NCBI RefSeq assembly: GCF_030846775.1
Contig: NZ_CP132910.1
Span: 4,095,001-4,159,000 of the forward strand
Length of the DNA stretch: 64,000 bases
Reading direction: 5' to 3'
Source of the DNA: Geothrix sp. 21YS21S-2
Lineage (GTDB): Bacteria; Acidobacteriota; Holophagae; Holophagales; Holophagaceae
The translations under genes were made by a program, and so were the position numbers. Every line of letters starts with the position of its first letter. The first letter of the stretch is position 1. Below the pieces are notes generated by a model, which worked only from the letters and a program-made list of their open reading frames with translations, did not search any database and was not told where the DNA came from. Of this stretch, positions 60,206 through 64,000 are shown one piece after another.

Positions 60206-62205
60206 CAGACCTTGATCCGGTCCTTGGGCGCCAGGTACAGCTTCTGCCCCGGTTTCACCCCGAAGGCGAGGTACCACGCATCCAGGTTCCGCACGATGTC
60301 GGCCCGGTACTCATCGGGCGAATGAGGATCGTTGACAAGGAGATAGCGCCGGGTGGTTGCGGACTGGCAGCTGCGCCAGGTCTGGGCCCAGCTCAAGAAG
60401 AACTGCTGGTCTCCCGTCAATCCCTGGACCATGGGGGCGTTCGTTCCGTTGAGGAACAGGCGATAGGCATCGTAGGCAACGGCGAGCCCGGCGAGATCGG
60501 CGATGTTCTCGCCGAGGGTCAGATGGCCGTTGACCGCGAGGTCGGGGAAGGGACGATAGGCGTCGTACTGGCGGACAAGGGCATCGCCCAGCACCCTGAA
60601 CTGATCGGAATCCTCCGCGCTCCACCCGTTGCCCAGGCGGCCTTCGGCGTCGTAGCGGGCCCCACGGTTGTCGAAGCTGTGACTTATCTCGTGGCCGATG
60701 ATGGCGCCCATGGCGCCATAGTCCTGCGCGGCCGTGTGCCTTTGATCGAAGAAGGGCGGCTGAAGGTGGGCGGCCGGGAGGATGAAGGCGTTCAGGGGCC
60801 CCATGTTCGCGGCGTTGACGGTCTGGGGCGTCATGCCCCACTCGCTTCGGTCCGGAGGATGCCCGAGTTTCTTCAGGTTGCCTTGATGGTGGAACCTTTC
60901 GGCGCGCACGGCATTTCCGAAGGCATCGCCCAGGATGACCTGAAGGTCCGAGTAGTCCTGCCATGTGTCGGGATAACCGACCCCGATCTTGAGGGAGGCG
61001 AGCTTGGCCCTGGCCCGGGCCTTCGTCGCAGGGGTCATCCAGGCCAGGGATTCGATTCGCATGGCAAAGGCGGCAAGGATGGTGTCAACCATGGCCCGGG
61101 CCCTCGCTTTTTCGCCGGGGGGGCAATAGTCCTTCACATAGAGCCTGCCTACCGCTTCGCCCAGGGCCGCGTTGGTGACCGCCACCCCGCGTTCCCAGCG
61201 GGACGGGAAACCGGTGTAGCCATTCAGGGCCTTGCTGTGGAACTGATGGGAGGCCTTTACGAAGGCCCTGGGCAGGAAGGCGGTCCTTTTCCTGATCGCG
61301 TGGAAGAGGAGCCAATCCTTCAGGCCGTCCAGGGCTTCGCCGCCCACGAGGGCGGCGATTCCGATGACGGCGCTGGGCTGCGACACCACGAACGTCTCCT
61401 GAGTGGGGAGCAGAGCGGCCTGGAAGAACGCCTCCCAGTCCAGGCCGGGCGCCCTCGATTCAAGCTCCTTCCTGTTCCAGTGGTTGTTGCCCTTTACGGC
61501 ATCCCTGGCATCGACCTGGTCCCAATGGACCTGGGCGATCCTGGTCTCCAGGGCCAGGATCTTCGCCGCCCTGGACTCGGCTTCCTTCTCCTGGACCAGG
61601 TTCAACAAGGTGGTGATGTAGGCCAAATACTTGGCCCGGATGGTCCGCATGCCTTCGGATTCATCCAGGTAGTACCGACGGTCCGGCAAGCCCAGGCCCC
61701 CCTGCTCCAGAAAGGGAACGCTCCGGGACGGAACGTCTGGATCAGGGCCCACAAATAGCCTCAGCAGACCCCCGGGACCGGTCTCGGCGGCGCCCAGAAG
61801 CCGCGAAAGCGAACGGCGATCACCGACGAGCCTGATCTCTTCCAGGAAGGGCTGGAGGGGTTGGATGCCCCTCTTCTCGATGGTGGCCTCGTCAAGGAAG
61901 CTGCTGTAGTAGTCCCAGATCTTGCGGGCCTCGGTGCCGGGGGCGGCCTTCGCCGTGTCATCGATGATGGATGCGATCCGGCGGGTGGTGAGGGTGCGGA
62001 GTTTGCCGGTCACGCCGGCAGACTCGACGTCCTCGAGGATGGCGGCGTTGGCAAGCCACGTTCCGTTGGCGAAACGGTAGAAGTCGTCGCCGGGGGCAAC
62101 CGTCCAGTCCATGCCCTCGAACCCCGCCACGCTGGGAGGCTGGGCTGCCGCCAGGACGGCAAAGGCCGGGATGGCTAGGAGGAGTGCGTGGTGAGCAAGG
62201 CCCAT
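60202..62205 (-). CDS. M13 family metallopeptidase (neprilysin/PepO-like)
   Basis: 667-aa zinc endopeptidase, exported by a signal peptide (HALLLAIPAFAVLAAAQP). The M13_N helical domain spans about residues 30-410. The catalytic domain has IIGHEISHSFDNRGA (HExxH) and GENIADLAGLAVAYDAY (third ligand Glu), with CxxW-like end GVKPGQKLYLAPKDRIKVW. It probably degrades peptides in the periplasm or outside. It is not in an evident operon. Confidence 0.94.
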   Translation of the reverse strand: MGLAHHALLLAIPAFAVLAAAQPPSVAGFEGMDWTVAPGDDFYRFANGTWLANAAILEDVESAGVTGKLRTLTTRRIASIIDDTAKAAPGTEARKIWDYYSSFLDEATIEKRGIQPLQPFLEEIRLVGDRRSLSRLLGAAETGPGGLLRLFVGPDPDVPSRSVPFLEQGGLGLPDRRYYLDESEGMRTIRAKYLAYITTLLNLVQEKEAESRAAKILALETRIAQVHWDQVDARDAVKGNNHWNRKELESRAPGLDWEAFFQAALLPTQETFVVSQPSAVIGIAALVGGEALDGLKDWLLFHAIRKRTAFLPRAFVKASHQFHSKALNGYTGFPSRWERGVAVTNAALGEAVGRLYVKDYCPPGEKARARAMVDTILAAFAMRIESLAWMTPATKARARAKLASLKIGVGYPDTWQDYSDLQVILGDAFGNAVRAERFHHQGNLKKLGHPPDRSEWGMTPQTVNAANMGPLNAFILPAAHLQPPFFDQRHTAAQDYGAMGAIIGHEISHSFDNRGARYDAEGRLGNGWSAEDSDQFRVLGDALVRQYDAYRPFPDLAVNGHLTLGENIADLAGLAVAYDAYRLFLNGTNAPMVQGLTGDQQFFLSWAQTWRSCQSATTRRYLLVNDPHSPDEYRADIVRNLDAWYLAFGVKPGQKLYLAPKDRIKVW

Positions 62206-62291
62206 TTGGGGCTCATCCTACACCTTCCCGGTACGAACGCGCCTGGCGGATTGGAGCAACGTGCCGCACCGCACCGCCGGGCATGGCCTGC

Positions 62292-62807
62292 TCAGATGGC
62301 CGGAGCGGGCATGTGGTAGGCCTCCCACTCCTCCTTGGCCGGTCCGTAGATTCCCGGCACGCGCAGGCCGGCCTGGCGCATCAGGACCGTCATCTGGCCG
62401 ACGTGGTGGACCTGGTGGGTGAGCAGGATGCCCAGGGTCTCCCCCCGCTTCCACTGCTGGCCATACATGTTGTCCGAGACCTCCAGCGTGGCGTCGTTCC
62501 AGGCCTCCAGGGCGGTCCCGAGGGCATCGGCCGCATCCACGTAGGCCTGCCGGATTTCAGCCATCGTCGCGGGCAGGGGGAGGGGCTGGTCGGCCAGGAA
62601 GGCATCGCCGTGGGGCACCTTGAGGCCGGTGCGGGCGGGCATTTCAATGAGGGTCTCCACCAGATGGAAGGCCAGGCGGCGAAGATCGCGGTGGCCTTCC
62701 GCCACCGCCGTTCCCGCGGCGGTCTCGGGGATGGCGTCCAGGATCTTCAGGTAGCTCTCCCGGGCGTGGGCGAAGGAGGCGCGGAAGTCGTCGAGGCGTC
62801 GGAACAT
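62292..62807 (-). CDS. DinB family protein
   Basis: 171-aa four-helix bundle of the DinB/YfiT class. The metal-binding His triad is probably in LRRLAFHLVETLIE and LTHQVHHVGQMTVLMRQAG. These proteins are putative metal-dependent thiol transferases or have unknown roles. GGAG is 3-4 nt before the ATG at 62807 (GGAGTTCC). It is downstream of a WYL regulator on the same strand, 122 bp apart. Confidence 0.85.
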   Translation of the reverse strand: MFRRLDDFRASFAHARESYLKILDAIPETAAGTAVAEGHRDLRRLAFHLVETLIEMPARTGLKVPHGDAFLADQPLPLPATMAEIRQAYVDAADALGTALEAWNDATLEVSDNMYGQQWKRGETLGILLTHQVHHVGQMTVLMRQAGLRVPGIYGPAKEEWEAYHMPAPAI

Positions 62808-62902
62808 TGGAACTCCTTTGAATGGAATGGCCCAGCCTTGGAGGGGCCAGGACCCGTGTGAGTGGAATTGCCGCCATCCGTGGCGACCTCCTGGATGGAA
62901 GA

Positions 62903-62922
62903 CTGGCAGGGGCTCCTGCCAG
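62903..62922 (-). terminator. Hairpin after the WYL regulator gene
   Basis: 8-bp stem CTGGCAGG/CCTGCCAG with a 4-nt loop, 7 nt beyond the stop of the WYL regulator, followed leftward by TCTTCC. Confidence 0.5.
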
Positions 62923-62929
62923 GGATCTG

Positions 62930-63622
62930 TCAGGAGTCCCGGTGGTCATCCTCCGCCTTCCGGATGTAGTCCGCCAGGGTGTGGCCCTCGATCGGTTGGA
63001 AGGTGCCCTGGAGCACGTCCACAGACTGGATGCGGTCCAGGCGGAAGGTGCGGAACTCGTCCCGGAGCTCGCACCATCCCGCCAGGCACCAGGTGTGTCC
63101 CCAGAAAAAGAGTCCGAGGGGATAGACGGTCCGCTCCGAACAGGTTCCGTCCGCCCGCCGATAGCCCATGAGCACCTTGCGGCGGCCGCGCATGGCTGTC
63201 CGCAGTTCGCCCATGAAGCGGGCACCGCCCCCTGCCGCCAGGAAACCCGGCGCGTGCATCTCCGAGTGGGCCAGCCTCCGCCGCACCTCCGGGGAGGCCG
63301 CCGCTTCGACCTTGAGGAGGGCGGAGCAGGCCGCCTCCCTCAGGGCGGGGTCCGACCAGGCCTGGATCATGCGGGCCCCGGCGATCAGGGCCTCCAGCTC
63401 ATCCTCGGTGAAGCCGAGGGCCGGCAGCTCCGCGTGGCGGCCCAGGCGGTAGCCGGCTCCGGCCTCGCCCTCGATGGCCACGCCGGACTTCTGGAGGTCG
63501 GCCACATCCCGGTAGACCGTTCGAACCGACACCGCCAGCTCTTCCGCGAGCCGTTTCGCCGTGGAAAGGCGGTCGCGGCGCAGGAGCTGGACGATCTGGA
63601 ACAGGCGGTCGGCACGGCGCAC
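62930..63622 (-). CDS. HTH/WYL-domain transcriptional regulator (YafY-like)
   Basis: 230 aa. An N-terminal DeoR-type HTH_11 (ADRLFQIVQLLRRDRLSTAK, SVRTVYRDVADLQKSGVAIE), then a WYL domain (RRKVLMGYRRADGTCSERTV, PLGLFFWGHTWCLAGWCELR, TFRLDRIQSVDV). Such YafY/PafC-like proteins sense ligands or single-stranded DNA. The start is set at GTG 63622 giving VRRADRLF; TTG 63628 is an alternative. The frame is open further but without similarity. Confidence 0.88.
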   Translation of the reverse strand: MRRADRLFQIVQLLRRDRLSTAKRLAEELAVSVRTVYRDVADLQKSGVAIEGEAGAGYRLGRHAELPALGFTEDELEALIAGARMIQAWSDPALREAACSALLKVEAAASPEVRRRLAHSEMHAPGFLAAGGGARFMGELRTAMRGRRKVLMGYRRADGTCSERTVYPLGLFFWGHTWCLAGWCELRDEFRTFRLDRIQSVDVLQGTFQPIEGHTLADYIRKAEDDHRDS

Positions 63623-63778
63623 GACCAATGATAGCCAGCGGCCCAGGCGACGGCCATCCTCGATCCCGGAGGAATCTGGCCGCCGCGGCCGGCCGGCGCT
63701 ATCATCTCGCCTTGGGCGAACCGGCCGGCCCCTTTCCCATGGCCGCGCCCCGGGGCGAGACGCTGCTGGAGGTGCTTC

Positions 63779-64000
63779 ATGCCCATCCGAACCGGGCTCC
63801 TTTCCATCCTCCTTGCCCTGGCGGCCCTGTCCTCCTGGGCCGGCCCCGCGGTGAAGGTCCGGCTGATCTCCGACACGGATTCCGTTCAGCCGGGAAGGCC
63901 CCTTCGGGTCGGCCTGCGGTTCGAGCTGCAGGACCACTGGCACATCTACTGGAGCAATCCCGGCGATTCCGGCATGCCTCCCCAGGTGCGGTGGAAGCTG
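63779..64000 (+). CDS. DsbD N-terminal-domain-like protein (cut by window end)
   Basis: The first 74 residues are visible. A signal peptide (TGLLSILLALAALSSWAG) is followed by VKVRLISDTDSVQPGRPLRV and LQDHWHIYWSNPGDSGMPP, the start of the DsbD/DsbC-corrector (PF11412-type) domain of thiol:disulfide interchange proteins. GGAGG lies 6 nt upstream of the ATG. Whether a DsbD membrane and thioredoxin part follows cannot be seen. Confidence 0.75.
   Translation, partial: MPIRTGLLSILLALAALSSWAGPAVKVRLISDTDSVQPGRPLRVGLRFELQDHWHIYWSNPGDSGMPPQVRWKL

Overview
The window is GC-rich, densely coding bacterial DNA with strong Shine-Dalgarno sites and many 4-nt start/stop overlaps. It carries an OmcA/MtrC-type decaheme cytochrome next to a porin-like protein and two lipoprotein multihaem cytochromes, an Oar-like TonB receptor, a SiaABCD signalling operon and a dcw fragment. 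This mix fits a dissimilatory metal-reducing Acidobacteriota of the Holophaga/Geothrix type. That placement is inference from gene content; no 16S rRNA gene is present.

Left part (1-17.5 kb), mostly leftward: a truncated TonB-dependent receptor; a MoxR ATPase; prfA and rpmE; a PadR regulator coupled to a HAAS-type membrane protein; a four-gene MacB-like ABC exporter operon; guaD overlapping a 3-methyladenine DNA glycosylase gene; a large PEP/pyruvate-binding protein; glutamate dehydrogenase; and an unassigned lipoprotein. rlmH then reads rightward.

Electron-transfer region (17.97-25.7 kb): an AT-rich 480-bp leader, a 22-codon ORF overlapping a porin-like gene, a pentahaem lipoprotein, a lipoprotein with five or six haems, a decaheme lipoprotein with a collagen-like stalk, and a small HhH protein. 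It is bordered by Rrf2 and Crp/Fnr regulators. The likely job is to move electrons across the outer membrane.

Central part (25.7-46.7 kb): lnt and a TrmH-type methyltransferase, an OPT transporter, a PqqD-like gene heading a siaABCD set (PP2C phosphatase, kinase, phosphoprotein, diguanylate cyclase), a small OMP, an ogt-murB-ftsQ-ftsA-ftsZ run, ruvX, an Rpn-type nuclease, a gmk-ctp-X-lolC-exonuclease-lolD operon, and tmRNA.

Right part (46.7-64 kb), accessory in character: a Fic protein, a group II intron relic, a TetR-controlled OMP/hydrolase pair with a two-site operator, and an L-cysteine desulfidase-family gene broken by three in-frame stops. Next comes a FIST-sensor/histidine-kinase module flanked by two mirror-image pairs of response regulators, most with degenerate HDOD or HD-GYP outputs. 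It ends with a permease remnant, an M13 peptidase, a DinB protein, a WYL regulator and the start of a DsbD N-domain protein. No tRNA, rRNA or CRISPR array was seen.
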